This document shows, in pieces, positions 11,946 to 27,990 of a stretch of 64,000 bases of DNA. The translations under genes were made by a program, and so were the position numbers. Origin of the DNA: Schistosoma haematobium (Eukaryota > Platyhelminthes > Trematoda > Strigeidida > Schistosomatidae); NCBI RefSeq assembly GCF_000699445.3, contig NC_067196.1, positions 60,331,364 to 60,395,363 on the forward strand, given 5' to 3'. Below the pieces are notes generated by a model, which was given only the letters and a program-made list of their open reading frames with translations, was not told the DNA's origin and made no database searches. Position 1 is the stretch's first letter; the number at the start of each line of letters is the position of its first letter.

Positions 11946-12315
11946 TCCTAAGGCATTTGTGGTCAACATAATAATAATGAATAGAATAATAATAGTGATA
12001 TTATTATTATAGTAACGAAATGGTAGTTGACGTTTAAATTATGGATTAAAATAATTTTTTAGAAATTTTATAATGAATTACATTAAAGTGATTATTATTG
12101 TCACGTAATCAGAAATTCGCACTAAAAGACTAATTGATTAATTTCTTTAATGATATTTATTATCATGTGTTAAGAATTCTTATGTTCCCACTACTTTCCC
12201 CATCATAATTATTACTTGCATATAGTAACATCGGTGTATTGATTCTCTTTTGTAGCTATTGTAATTACAACTGATCTCAGTTGGTTTAGAGATTGGGTAA
12301 TAGATCAGTTCGATA

Positions 12316-12835
12316 TATCAGGATTGGAATTTGTGGATATTGTAGTAATTTTAATAGTTGAATTCATGAGTCGATCTAAGCTAGAACACCATCGGAAACT
12401 TAGAAGCACTGGATGGCTGTTCCGTCCTAGTATGGGACTCCTCAGCGTTACGCACTCACGGTCTCACACACGCATGAACAGTTGACATCTAAACCACTGA
12501 GCCAGCCGGCATCCAACGGTGTTAATATCTAACTTCAATCGATCCATGATCGTGCGCAACCCTTCATCGATTGTCTGAGGTGAATAACTGTCTCCAGCCG
12601 ACACGGATTGAACTCCACTGGTCACGGCTTTTCACTAGAACCTTAGGAAATTCATCTCCAAGTTATTCGCTAGTGAGCACATGAGTGCACGAGCTCGAAT
12701 GTCGTGAATTCCAATCCCGCATATGGGATTGTGAGTATGTACTTCTGATGAGTTCCATACTGGGACGGAACGTCCATCCGGTGCTTCCAGGTTTTCAATT
12801 GTATTCTAGCTTAGAATGACTCATGGATTTGATAT
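12316..12835. mobile_element. Family B head-to-head hammerhead element, composite copy 2
   Basis: The minus arm runs from the tail TATCAGG through hammerhead and tRNA-like region to about 12515. The shared middle follows (CCAACGGTGTTAATATCTAAC ... GTGAGCACATGAG), then a plus arm from about 12690 to the GACTCATGGATTTGA tail. Both hammerhead cores have GGAAC where GAAAC is required, so neither should cleave. Confidence 0.75.
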
Positions 12836-16174
<3,339 letters not shown>

Positions 16175-17280
16175 CTCCTTATCATCTTTTCTTTACTCGA
16201 ATTGATTTTACGTCATTTCAGATTCACCTAATATATTTTTGCACACTGTAATTGTTTATTATTATTTTTTAAACGCAAGTAGGTTCTATTTCTTCTTTTA
16301 TAAACTCGAAAGTTAGATCAACAAGGTGACCTTTTAAATACAAATCAATGTGATGTATATAAACACCGACGAAAAAAAAGATAGACACAGAAGCAATGAA
16401 TTGGTCTGGGTTTTTTTCTTTAACGAAAATCTTGTTATTTTTTCCGTTGAAAGGAATCATTCATTGTGATAATTATAACGATAATAATGAATAAATAAAT
16501 AAAATGATGATACCTTTGGGGAAACATAAGAAAGTTGAAAACAAGGTAAAACTTAAAGAAAAGTTCCATTAAGATGTAAATACAAAAAGAAAAATGGAAT
16601 AATGAAAGGTAATTAAAATGAAATTGACATTGAACATAGAACGAAAAATGATGTACATTATTATTCAGTGAGATAAATAATAATAATAATAATAATAAAT
16701 TAAAATTTACATTTAAACAAAATGACATATTTATGAGATGATGTAACATTTTTAAAGGATAATAGCTCACCATTATCTTGATGAATGATCTATTCATAAA
16801 TTCATTTGCATTGCCATGGTAAATCGATTTATTTTAATCGAATGAATAGACCTTTTTTCTCTCCAAAGAATTGTTTTTCTTTTGTTGTTTTTTTTAAATT
16901 TCATTTTAAGGTAACTAACTTTCTTCTTGATACAGTATGTTGGATGATTAGAAGAAACATGTATAGAACAATAGAGATGGTATTTCTAAATGCTATTTCA
17001 TAGATTTGAAATAATCATTAATAGTCAGTGCTATTTAAGTCTTGATCGATTCTAACGAAACTTGAGACTTTAATAAGACTGTAGTGAGTTGCAAGAAATG
17101 TTAAACTATATATTGTTCAATGAAATATAACGGATCATCATATAGAAAGTTAAAACTACAATTAAGATTTATATTAGTGATATGATGAGAAACAAAGTCA
17201 AAATTCAATTGATTTACTCATGATGAGATTTGTACAGCATTACCTCCGTTCTGATTCAATATGATGATCATTCAGTGTAG
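16175..17280. other. AT-rich stretch, nothing recognised
   Basis: No supported gene. The short frames at 16269-16797 on the minus strand and 16806-17003 on the plus strand have AT-driven composition and no motif. Confidence 0.4.
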
Positions 17281-17550
17281 TATTCAATTTTTTTCTCGTA
17301 CGATATTATATTCCGTATAATATACGATATTCTTGTATTCAATTGACAAGTTATAACAAATGGCGACGGAGTGAAAAAAATTCTGAACCCTCAATTCTCA
17401 AATTAATGAATCAAGGTCAGTCTGTAATTGAACAAAATTCAGTGTAATTATTTCGACTAATCAGCATAAAAGGTTCTCACCGGTGTCCTTCAACGACATT
17501 GATTGTTAATTAGTCATACTGTATTTTTCATTACCATGCTGATTAAGGAA
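17281..17550 (+). mobile_element. Possible LTR end, primer-binding site and leader
   Basis: TGGCGACGGAGTG at 17361 directly follows AT-rich sequence ending TTATAACAAA. In Gypsy-type retrotransposons a TGGCGAC-type sequence just inside the 5' LTR often marks the primer-binding site. About 180 bp of leader then precede the ATG at 17551. Only one LTR-like end is visible and no second LTR was found in the window. The call depends partly on the gag-like start that follows. Confidence 0.4.
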
Positions 17551-18498
17551 ATGGCTGTCTCTTCCGACCAATTACAATTGCTATTTTAGCGACAACAGCA
17601 GCGCTTCAAAAAGAGCCAGTTGAATGCTTTAGACAATTTACGCACATGGCTTCTAAATCATCCATGTTTTGGGGATGTAACAGTTGATAAATTAATTTCT
17701 AATTTGCATACAGAGCTGGAAAATGACTGCAGAACGTACAAACGTGTGCATGAAAGCCCTCGTGAATCCCTGATAAGCGGTAATGTAAACGAAGTAGTAG
17801 CAGCAATTCATGATGCTCCCAGTGGTCCAGAAATGTCCATTTCAGAGACATACCCTGTCGTGGGTTCAAATCCTATTGCCCCCGAAACACCATGTACAAT
17901 CACTGACTTGTCCAGCTCACAGAAAGACAATTTCTTGTTAAATGCTGATGAAATTATTGCAGTACCCGCCCACGAAGAAACAGAAAATGAATCAAGCAGC
18001 ATAATTAAGATAGTCGCATTAAATGGAGCTCATCATTCTACGACAAAAGTTTCTGATGAATGTACTTATTGGGGTTCTCTAGTTGTTTTACCAGATATGA
18101 GTTATCTCAATGATTCACATGTTTTTGATCAAACTTCTTACAAAAATGAGGAAAATTTGTCGGATGCATCAAAAGATGATGAAGAACCTAATAAAATTTT
18201 GATATATGCTGATTATTCTAGTGATCGATCATCTACTAATGAAATTTTCAAGAGATTTGATGAAAATGTTCCACAAGAATCAAACCATAATGACCTCATA
18301 TCTAGTGTTGCTGATTCTTACCATCTAATCAGTTCTAGTGGACTCCTTACTCAATACTGGAAATATGCTTTAAATAGAGTTAAACTAACTGTAACTTGGG
18401 AATATGATGACCCAACATTATTTCGTGGGGAGGATAAAGTCAGAAAATTTAGTCAGGATCTAAACTTTGAGTCTTCAAAAAAGAAGAAGGGAAGGTGA
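17551..18498 (+). pseudogene. Gag-like start fused to an unrecognised 292-codon open frame
   Basis: ATG at 17551 opens MAVSSDQLQLLF, then an in-frame TAG at 17587, then RQQQRFKKSQLNALDNLRTW. The first part resembles the N-terminus of flatworm Gypsy-type gag proteins (SSDQLxxLLRQQQxRF). After the TAG the frame stays open for about 300 codons to TGA at 18496. The later part is acidic and Ser/Asp/Asn-rich, with no CCHC zinc knuckle or other domain I recognise, and ends in KKKKGR. Its base composition is visibly less AT-rich than the flanks, which favours a real or recent coding sequence. It could be a divergent gag, a cellular exon or retrocopy captured behind an LTR leader, or an exon of an unknown plus-strand gene. 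Confidence 0.45.
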
Positions 18499-19054
18499 TA
18501 TGATGGGAAGAAAAGTCGAATTTCAACATATATTTTATAATTTAAGTAAATGAATATGTATATCTCTTTGTATATTTGAATGATTAATTCTTTTGTGCAA
18601 TATAAATAACGACAACAAACATATAGGACAAATGAGATTTTTAAGCAGTAGATAGACAATTGAAAAAAAAACTATAAGAATTAGCTATCTGTAAGTATCA
18701 TTACATAAATCTGAATGAATTGAACACTAAACAGTTTGTTAATACTAAAATTAGTGATAAATTCATAATATTCTAGTGAGTATGAAATGGGATTTTTGAT
18801 ATTTGATTGCTTGGTTTAAGTTGTTTCTTCAGGGAACAAATGAATTATCGAATAAAACTAATATAAATTTGAATAGTATAAAGGAACAAAGCCAAATTTT
18901 ATAAGCTCTATCACTCTATTCTCTAGTTACTTATACCGTTAACTTGCAATGTCGGTAAATCTGGACATTAAACTCATTAAAATAAGCTGGTTAATAATAT
19001 GAAAGTTATTTTAATGGAATTAGAAAAAAAGATGATATAAAATATGGGAACCAT
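18499..19054. other. AT-rich stretch downstream of the 17.6-kb frame
   Basis: Contains an AATATAAATAA tract at about 18599 and a short poly-A run near 18664. These could be 3'-end remnants of the preceding frame, but both are common in such AT-rich DNA. Nothing else was seen. Confidence 0.35.
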
Positions 19055-19222
19055 TCTATATTCCGCGAGGCGGGATCGTGGATACACACCGCTGAAGAGT
19101 CCCACAATAGGATAAAACGGTCATCCAGTGCTTAAAGGTTTTCTATGGTAGTCTAGCTTCAAATAACTCATGATCTTAACCATTGAAATTACTATAATAT
19201 CTACAGAAAAACCCCTTCTGAT
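19055..19222 (+). mobile_element. Family B single plus arm
   Basis: From CGCGAGGCGGGATCGTGGAT through the hammerhead (CTGAAGAG, GTCCCACAATAGGAT, then AAAAC where GAAAC is needed) to the tail ending CCCCTTCTGATA. The catalytic G is lost, so it is probably inactive. Confidence 0.75.
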
Positions 19223-20824
19223 ATAATGAATTAATCTATATGTTTTTAATGAGTATTGGTCAAATAGGAAGCTCCATTATGACTCGTCAATTGTCTCAAT
19301 ATTATTTAAACTTTCATAAATTATAAATCAACTTATTGTTGTTTTACTCAGATTTGTCTAATAAAAATATTTAGATGTGTAAATAACAGAATTTTTAATG
19401 TGTAGTACTTTTCAACCCTATAATTACTGAAGTTATAATTTTACCTATTAAGGGTATTTGTGACCACTTGTTCGGCTTCTTTTGTTCTGATCAAAGAACT
19501 TCAAGAACGAATTCCATGATATACGTGATCTTTTGATAATGTAAACGAATACAGGAAGTTTATTGATAGTGGTTTAAAGAAAGCTTTCTACTAGGAGTTC
19601 ATACATACATAACAACAAGATTTCAATATTACGTCATCATTTATAAAAGTAATATTCTACTAACCAATATAATTAAAATATTTTTTTCATTTACTTAAGC
19701 AGTTAAGCAAAGTTTATTCATTCTAAATAACTCAACTATTTCAAGTGTATCAATGCAAGTATCCCATGGACAACAAGAATGTTAAACAATTATTATTATT
19801 ATTTTCTTTAACCCGTTATCACCACAACTAATCAATCCAATTATTTACGTAGGTCAGTGGAATAGAGAGAGTTGAATTGACTTCTTCAAACAGTTAATTG
19901 AGAACTTTTCTTTTTGGATTACTACCAAAATGTTATAAAGCATGGAGTATATGCTTTATTCAATATCTCATACTCTTTCAACTAACATTGATCCATGATT
20001 TAAAACGTAAAGACTACATTTCATGGATAACATTTTATTTCATGCTAGATAACTGTCATTTAGTTCATTTCGTCAATTGATTTGAAGAAGAAATATTTAT
20101 CATTTCATTTGTAGACCATGAAAACAAAGATTACTGACTTTCATTTGTATACATATATATGTACATATATGAATTTATGTATGTATTTGTACAATTAAGA
20201 CATATTTACCAGTACATCGCTATTCAATAAATTCTCCCTTCTATTCAAATAAATTGTATTTCATATAATCTGTCTATCTTCATCATTAGTGTGTGTATAT
20301 ATATATATATTCAATTAATTCATTTCAGAAGGGTAAGGGAGAGAGATACCATAGGAAATCAACATTACATTGTTTTTCTCTAGCTCTATCTTTTTTTTAG
20401 AATTCTCTTCTTTTTTTCTTCTGTAAAAAGAAACATTCTCTTCTACTTGTAAATTACTATCAAATGTACGTTCTATTCTATCTATGTACTTATTCACATC
20501 CAAACACCAAATTATTGTATTTTTTTTAATACTTTGTAAATTTCATGTTATAAAAAAGTAACAACAATACAAGGGTATTAAAGATTCTTATTTCCATTAC
20601 ACAAATGATGTTAGAATATAGTTTCCATATATGTGTTCCTGACAGAGTGATTTATGCATCAGAACAATTTTAGATACATTCATCTAAAAAGAATAAGAAC
20701 AAAGGGTACACAAACTGTGTTCGATGAACCTTCCGTAAACCTGAAGGTGCTTTTTTAAGTTAATGTACCATGTATAACCCTTCTGTGATGTACATAATTC
20801 AGCTACTAATCCAATATCATCGGA

Positions 20825-20874
<50 letters not shown>

Positions 20875-21774
20875 TCTTCTTTGAGGTTAGCTTTTATGCT
20901 CATCTACTGATAGGTATATTCATGAGAAAGCATTATTTACTATTCGCATAAGTAATTTCCATAATTCAGACATTACAACTATATTTTAATGTGATGTAAA
21001 CCGTTTTTATTTACTTCCATAGTAAATATGACTAATTTCGATTTGCACTTGATGTATATTACATTTTTGTATCTCATTCTAATTTGTAAAAAGTTTACGT
21101 TTCTTCTTCAAAATATCTTTAGAAAAAAATCAGATGAAGTTACATTGAAGCAAAAGATGATCCAAACATAATTTTATTTGCTTAAAGTATTCATAGATTG
21201 TATTTAATTTATACTGACTCTCTATATATGTACCATAATACTGATCAAATGAAGATCTATGATAAATGAAATACAATCTCATTTATTTATATATTTATCA
21301 GTATGATTAATCTGATCAGAACTCTCATAATCTATGGTCTAATTAATTCAACAACCTGAAGACTTGGTAACTAAGATAAATCTCACTTTCTTAACAAATA
21401 CAATAAAGAACTAATTATCTAATTAGAATAATGTCATTGATTCATTCATTAATGTTTTTACTAACCGCATTTTGATTTTATTTTACCTACATAACTCATT
21501 TATTTTTACTTATGTACTGGTTTCAAGTTACGGACTAAATATCAACACTAAATTTTTATTTTCCCCATTTGTTGTATAATCTTTTGAGTAATGTTAATAA
21601 CTTTTTTTGCATGTATTTCTCTTCCCTGTCCCACTTCATTGTTTCCATAGCTAATTGTATGTTTTATTTCACTGAAAAACTCGAAATCAATAAACTAAAC
21701 GTTTAATCATTTTATTAATAAGTTATTTACGATCAATAACATTATCATTTAAGAATGTAGATCATGGATTAGTC
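19223..21774. other. AT-rich stretch with (TA)n array
   Basis: Holds a pure (TA)n run at 20826-20870 and a shorter one near 20295-20310. No coding frame is supported. Confidence 0.45.
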
Positions 21775-22032
21775 GGAGTTAAACATTAACACTTTTGGAT
21801 GCCGGCTCAGTGGTCTAGAGGTTAAGCGTTCGCGCGCGAAACCGGTAAGTCCTTGATTCGAATCTCACGAGGTGTGATCGTGGATGTGCAACACCAAAGA
21901 GTCCCACAATAGGACGAAAGGGTCGTCCAGTGCTCTCACGTTTTCCATGGTGGTCTAGCTTCAATTGACTCATGATCTCAACTATTAAAATTACTGTAAT
22001 ATCCACACACACACCCCTTCTGATATTAATGT
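21775..22032 (+). mobile_element. Family B SINE with tRNA-like head, single arm
   Basis: The clearest single-orientation copy. It has GGATGCCGGCTCAGTGGTCTAGAGGTTAAGC-type A-box region at 21796-21826 and B-box-like GATTCGAATCTC. The degenerate hammerhead follows (ACCAAAGAG for CTGANGAG; GGACGAAAG), then the tail ending CCCCTTCTGATA at about 22026. It shows that family B is a tRNA-derived, RNA polymerase III-type element. Confidence 0.8.
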
Positions 22033-22938
22033 AGATTTTTCCCCATTCAATTCGTATTTCACAAAACAAATTACTTGAAAATATATCTGTGATGTAATTA
22101 AATAGTTATTTTGTCAATATATATATTCACGGATTAGAACTACATTGGATTCACTTATATAAAGTGTATCATGATGATGAAAACCAATAATTCATTTAGA
22201 AAAATTCGAAACTTCCATTTATTTGAATCAATAAATAAAGCTACAAATCCTGGAAATATCCTGGAAATATTTCCATACAATATTCTGTTCACCATTTTTT
22301 TTTATTGTAGTTGTTAACGTAAATATTTTAAAATTATTCATTCACTATTAATGGTTATAATCTATTACAGCCAACTGACATCTACTTTGATCTAATGTAT
22401 TAAGTTAACCTGCCAGTCGATTATACTAAATAATTTCTTGTGATCAAAGTGACTCTCATTTCTTTACTGTTTAATACATTTTTTTTAATAATAAAACAGA
22501 ATTTTAGATACATTATCTCAGATACAAAATGATTAGATTATTGAATACCACAATACGTATAGTCGAGACCACAAGACTGAAAATGTTAAAAATTTTGCAA
22601 TTTGTTACAGTTCAATTAAAATTAATCAAATAAAATGTCCGTTAACAACATAGACGTGGTTTGTTTGTTTGTTTGTTTATGTTTATGTTTATGTTTATTA
22701 TTAGGTCATTCAACGTAGTGAATAAAAGTTTATAACTTTGATAGGTCATTAAACGTGTTATCAAATGAACAGTGAAATGTGCATTTGGTGTCTGTGTATT
22801 TGTGGAATACAATATCATCAATTGAGGAAATTGTAATTTATAATAATCTAATGAAGTGTTCATATCATTAGACTTCTATTATCGTAAAGAATTCTAATTC
22901 CTTTTTTTGTAAAGATTATCATATTAAAATATTCTTAC
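22033..22938 (-). other. Possible islet 3' flank or 3' UTR
   Basis: Lies directly downstream of the last recognised islet exon. If the exon is not spliced, the coding frame ends after a few codons in TAA at about 22926-22924 and this is the 3' UTR. Minus-strand AATAAA occurs at about 22699-22694 inside a tract of TAAACA repeats. No further exon was recognised in it. Confidence 0.35.
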
Positions 22939-23697
22939 CAACTGTTGAAATGATGGCGCTGAACGTTCATTTAAAAAATGTGATTGATTCATGTTTGTAC
23001 TATTATTATTAGTAGTAGGATTAGTAGAATTAGTATTAGTAGTTGTTGTTGTATTAATAACAGTAGTATCTACATTGTTACCATTTGAAGGAATCAATAA
23101 ACTATTACATCTTAAATGATTTGCTGATGAGATATCATTTGTTATTGTTCCCGTCATTGGTAAATTTAATGATGAATTACTGAAGTTATTTGATTGAATA
23201 CAATTGAAATTTTGTCCTGATGATGATATACATGAAGGAGTAGATGAAGTTGACAATAAAGATGGAATTCCTGTTAATGATGATGTTTGTAATAATGGTT
23301 GTGGTAGGGTTGGAGGTGGTGGGATTAAATTCGACATTGTTGGATTTAATAAACACCCAGATGAATAATTAGTAATTGGGTGATCATTTAATGGATTTGT
23401 ATGATAATTTATTAATGAATTCGGTGATGAAGTTGATAATGAGGTATTTTCAGTTGATTGTCTAATCAATTTACTGTTTGATTGACTTAATAATAAATTA
23501 GAAGGACTATGTGATCGATATAATCCATTGGTTGATCTTGAATTTAGATCATTTTGTACATTTTGTGTATTCCAATATGGTCCTGGGATATGATGTACAT
23601 CAATGCCAGAATTCGCACACATTAAGTTCACATCATTACGAACAGGACTTTGTGCAATCAATGAAATACCATGTAAACTACCGGGACGTCCGCCATT
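22939..23697 (-). CDS. isl: Islet-class LIM-homeobox gene, C-terminal exon
   Basis: A 759-bp exon of 253 codons in phase 0, bounded by TTTTCAG before AATGGCGG and by GTAAGA after CAACAGTTG. It encodes the region after the homeodomain. SLHGISLIAQSPVRND aligns with the vertebrate ISL1/2 stretch of the type LQGLTGTPLVAGSPIRHE. The exon ends in SAPSFQQL, matching the conserved ISL C-terminal AFQQLV. The 180 residues between are Ser/Asn/Thr-rich low-complexity sequence absent from vertebrate proteins, with Asn/Thr runs near the end. The product is a sequence-specific transcription factor of neuronal and other cell-type specification. The putative donor could be ignored. Reading through gives FQQLVRIF then stop, which keeps the conserved Val, so the true C-terminus is uncertain. 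Confidence 0.88.
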
Positions 23698-24487
23698 CTG
23701 AAAATATAAAAATAGTATCGAACACTAAGAATAATGATAGAAGAACATAAGGACAATAATAATAAACTTCTCGTGTCAAGGATATCTTAACCATGAATTC
23801 CAAGAAATAGCCGTTTATCTTTGAATCAAATTTTGTAACATTTCAAATGGACTTGGTTTTTTCAACAAAAAAACAACAACCATAGATTACATTTTCAATC
23901 TACTAAATTAATATAAACAAACTATTTACTAATGAAAATAATAATTAAGACTATAAATATGTTACAAAGTGAGTAAGTAATGAAATAATTAACTCAACAA
24001 AATGTTTAGAATAACATATCTAAGCGAACAATATTGTTTTCGATTAGATCCTTATCAGGCTTTACTCTAATATACAGTAATATTTATATGCATATACAAA
24101 ATTATTAAACCAATCAAAGTAGTTAATGAGTCAACGATAACAATGGAAAAGATTACATAATAAGTGAAAAGTATAAATTGATAGTATGATGACAGGTGTA
24201 CTAGTTGTCATAAGAATAATAAAGGCATAAATCAATGTTACATAATCGGAAATAGGTCAGTGATTAGAAAAATGTAGACACTGAAATAACATTCAGAAAA
24301 ATTATAAGATTACGTAATAAGAAGTATTTAGATAATTGGATAATGGAGTGTATATTTGAGAGAAAAGTAAAAAAGGGGTAGGAGGAGGTGAAGAAAAATA
24401 AATATTGATTTACTTCCATATTTGATTAATCGCATTTATAAAAAAGTGTTTACAAGTAGAATGAAATTATTTTATAACACTTAATGA

Positions 24488-24955
24488 AATTTTGATTGAG
24501 ATCATTAACCGATTGCTGTTAAACCACCATTGAAAACCTGGAAGCACTGGATGGCCGTTTCGTCTTATTGTTGGACTCCTCAGCAGTGCGCATCTACGAT
24601 CCCACCCACGGGATCCGAACCCAGGACCTTCAGCCTCGTGCGTGAACGCTTAACCTACTGGACCACTGAGACGGCATCCAATGGTGTTAATGTCAAACTT
24701 CAACCAATACTCGAAATTGCACCACCGTACACCATTGTCCAATGGTTAAGCGCTCGCGCGTGAAACCGATAAGCCCTGAGTTCGAATATCGCGGGAGTCA
24801 GGATCATGGATGCACACTGCTGAGTAGCCTCATACTAGGACGAAACGGCCGTCCAATGCTTCCAGGTTTTCCATGATGGTCTGGCTTCAATTGACTCATG
24901 ATTTCAACTATTGAAATTACTAAAATCTCCACAAAACCCCTTTTGATAATAAACC
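24488..24955. mobile_element. Family B head-to-head hammerhead element, composite copy 3
   Basis: The minus arm (24488-about 24690) keeps CTGAGGAG, GAAAC and perfect stem I, with AUC as cleavage triplet. The tRNA-like region shows CTCAGTGGTCCAGTAGGTTA and GGTTCGGATCCC. The middle is shortened. The plus arm (about 24740-24955) has a B-box region, CTGAGTAG in place of CTGANGAG, then GGACGAAAC, GGCC and GTC, and the family tail. Confidence 0.75.
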
Positions 24956-26714
24956 AATCTATCTGATATTTTCGCTAAAAATTATTAAGAAATTTGTATC
25001 TTACTACTGTTTAAAACTGCTTCTAACAGCTTAGCAACAAAAATAAAAATCAAGTTATAATAGCAATATAAACTGAAACCATTTGAAGGAATTATTGAGT
25101 AATATTAGAGGAAAATTCATGAAATCGATTATTGATTATAGATGCAACGAAATTGTCATTTTATAAAAACTATTCCTTACTAATTCTTTATTCTTTATTT
25201 ATTTCACTTTATATAAAACTTATAAATATAGTTTCTAAATAATGAATACTTAATCCGATTCATGTATATTATTGACTGTAAAAACATTTAGAAAATGATT
25301 ACTTAATTAAACAAATGTTCATCTAATTAATTGCTACGTACTCTCTTGTTATCCTCTCTTGCATATATATACTACATTGTAGGACAGAGTAACATGAATT
25401 CTATAGAAAAGGAGAGCAAGTGAGAGGGATTTTACAAAGTATGCTCATTCACTCCACCTCATATATATATATATATATATATATATTATTTGAAAGAAGT
25501 CAAACGATAGGAAATAAGGTTAACTTTAAAGTATTCATGTTTTCTAGCTTTACTTTAATCCCGTCTATATTATCTTGAATTATCACAGTTGTGCATTATG
25601 GTTTACTGAATACAAATAAAACTAAAAAGCTAACTATAACTAATCAGTGAATAATCTTTGCCTAATCCTTTATTTTATTTCTTATTTTATATAATACACA
25701 TTTTGTATTCCTCTACATTCATGTACATGTATATTCATGTTAGTGTGTGTACGCATGAGTGTGTGTATATGAATAACTATCTTCTTAAGAAATTTGTTAT
25801 GTTGTGCAATTTCCTGTATTTCGTATGATTGTATAATTCACTGGTATACCAAATGAAAAGAGAAGAATAACACAAGAAAAGATAAAAGAAGAAACAGATA
25901 GTAGTTAAACAAGAAGAAAACTTGTCGTTGATAAATGAACAACAAATCACACACAATTCATTCCAATATATACATAATCGGTTATTCAAAAATACACAAA
26001 TAATAATATTTATACTTTCAGTTGTATACACAACAGAACATGAAAACCATATATTTACAACCACTCCTGTATTTAGATAAGCAACCTACATCAAATAATA
26101 GAATGAATATCCAAATAGAGGTTATATCCTTAAAGAAAACTTGGTAATAACCTCATTTATCAATGATTTGGGAAGAAAAAGTAATTATTACAATAATAGT
26201 GATGATAATAATATTAATAATGAGTACTATCATTTTTTATTATACTACTAGAAGGAGGGGAGTTGGCCAACATAATGAAAATATAGATCAAAGATGAAAA
26301 AAGAAATTACAAATCTATGAATAAATAGATGGATAAACGTAAATGAGAAATAAAAACATTTTCCTAGACTAAAAATAAAAGAAAAAAATCCTTTTAATTT
26401 TCTACTTAATGTCTTTTTTTAGTGTTTTACGTTCTCTTCCTGCTCCTCATTTTACCGGTACATAGTCATAATGTATAAAGTAGTGTAATTCACTATTAAA
26501 TATACATACTTGATTGTTCTAGAAGAAATAACTAATAGCAATTGTATTAGTGCTTTCTTTCTTTTTTCTCTTTCTTTCTCTAGTTTAACTTATTTCCTTT
26601 TATTTCCCTTTAAATGTAAAGATTAAAAATACAATTAAAGTATGATACAGATAGGCGACAGAGTGAAAAACAGTGATATTTATTAGATGGGGGGGATGTA
26701 CATGTGTACGTATC

Positions 26715-26754
<40 letters not shown>

Positions 26755-27187
26755 TGACAAGTAGCAATAATATTTCTGAATAGTTTTTCATAATATATAA
26801 CTTTTCTTTTTACAACCAAAATGATTTCTTACTCAGTTGGAATTACAAAACACATTCATTACTTGTATTCTTTTAAAATTGTGTATTCAAACACGATACA
26901 TTCGTAAAGAGGTTTTTTTCTTTACTTGATATTTCATAATTTACCAACTACACAAGTGTTAAATATGTTTTATGAAGAGAATAATGTAAAATACAATCAT
27001 TCTAGTTTATATTTAAACTATAATATGTCCACTTAAATTTCGTTTTGTCAATCATCAATATACAATGAAATAACATCAATTATTCTACTAAAATATATTA
27101 AATTTAAACAATCATATTAAATAAGAATGGTGATAAAGAAATATTTTCAGATTATTGAACATATGTTTTACTGATGTGTTAAAAAAT

Positions 27188-27303
27188 TAAACGAAACGGT
27201 CGTCCAGTGCTTCTACGTTTTTCATGGTGGTCTAGCTTCAATTGCCTCATGATCTCGACTGTTGAAATTACTACAATCTCCACAAACCCCCCCCTTCTGA
27301 TAT
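27188..27303 (+). mobile_element. Family B 3' fragment
   Basis: Starts inside the hammerhead at ACGAAACGGTCGTCCAGTGC and runs to the CCCCCCTTCTGATAT tail. It is truncated at the 5' side. Confidence 0.75.
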
Positions 27304-27639
27304 GAATTCTATTGTTGGTTACAATTCAAGTATAATGGGAAAGTGTGATCAAAAAGAAAAAGATAAAACAATATTGTACCATCCACTGAAGACGTACATA
27401 TATATCTAGTCAATAGCTTATTAAAATTTAACCTTGAAAATAGACTCTAGTATAGTATACAGATCTTTACAAATGAAGAGCAAAGAAGTATTGATCTATG
27501 AAAATAACCAATTAGGCATAATGATAATTACTAAAGATTGTGATATGTTACATACAGATTGATCACTATAGATGTGGAAAATTTAGTTGACTTTTACTAA
27601 ATTAAATTATTTGTAGCATGGATGAAATGAATGTATGAC

Positions 27640-27990
27640 GCAGAGGTCCTGTCTGTTTCATTCGATGGTTGCAAGATATGATCTATTAAAGCATGAATTA
27701 TGAACAGGTTGCAATGTTTTGATCAATAGTGATTTCAGAGTATTACTTATGTATCTTTTGATGAACAAGCAAACAATTTTGAGGTTAGGCATACGTCACT
27801 TAGCAAAAAATGTCAAGCGGTTAATAGAGATGTGAAACTTCCTTAAATGAAGTGGTTGGAACATGTATTAAATATGCACAATCGCTGTCGAACTCGATGT
27901 ACGATATTAGGAGTTTCGAGAAAGCCAGATGTGATCAAATCAAGACGTGACATCAGTCTATAAAACCATTTGTTACTAGCCTTAGTCATG
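27640..27990 (+). pseudogene. RTE-like LINE C-terminal fragment, strongly decayed
   Basis: Broken-frame translation yields NNFEVRHTSL, VNRDVKLP and MKWLEHVLNMHNRCRTRC. These resemble the RTE family pattern SNAEVRHRVL ... LRWLGHVLRMPxHRLPRR found upstream of the GWGPRD section that survives at 48.1 kb. Several stops interrupt it. It is recognised by pattern only. Confidence 0.5.

Noticed and set aside
17860..17900. B-box-like GGTTCAAATCC inside the 17.6-kb frame
   Set aside because: No A box at suitable distance and no repeat elsewhere in the window. Most likely coding sequence by chance.
21796..21870. Possible tRNA gene (A and B boxes, GGTTCGAA-like loop)
   Set aside because: There is no acceptor stem or anticodon arm. 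The same sequence recurs in many family B copies, so it is a SINE promoter head, not a tRNA gene.
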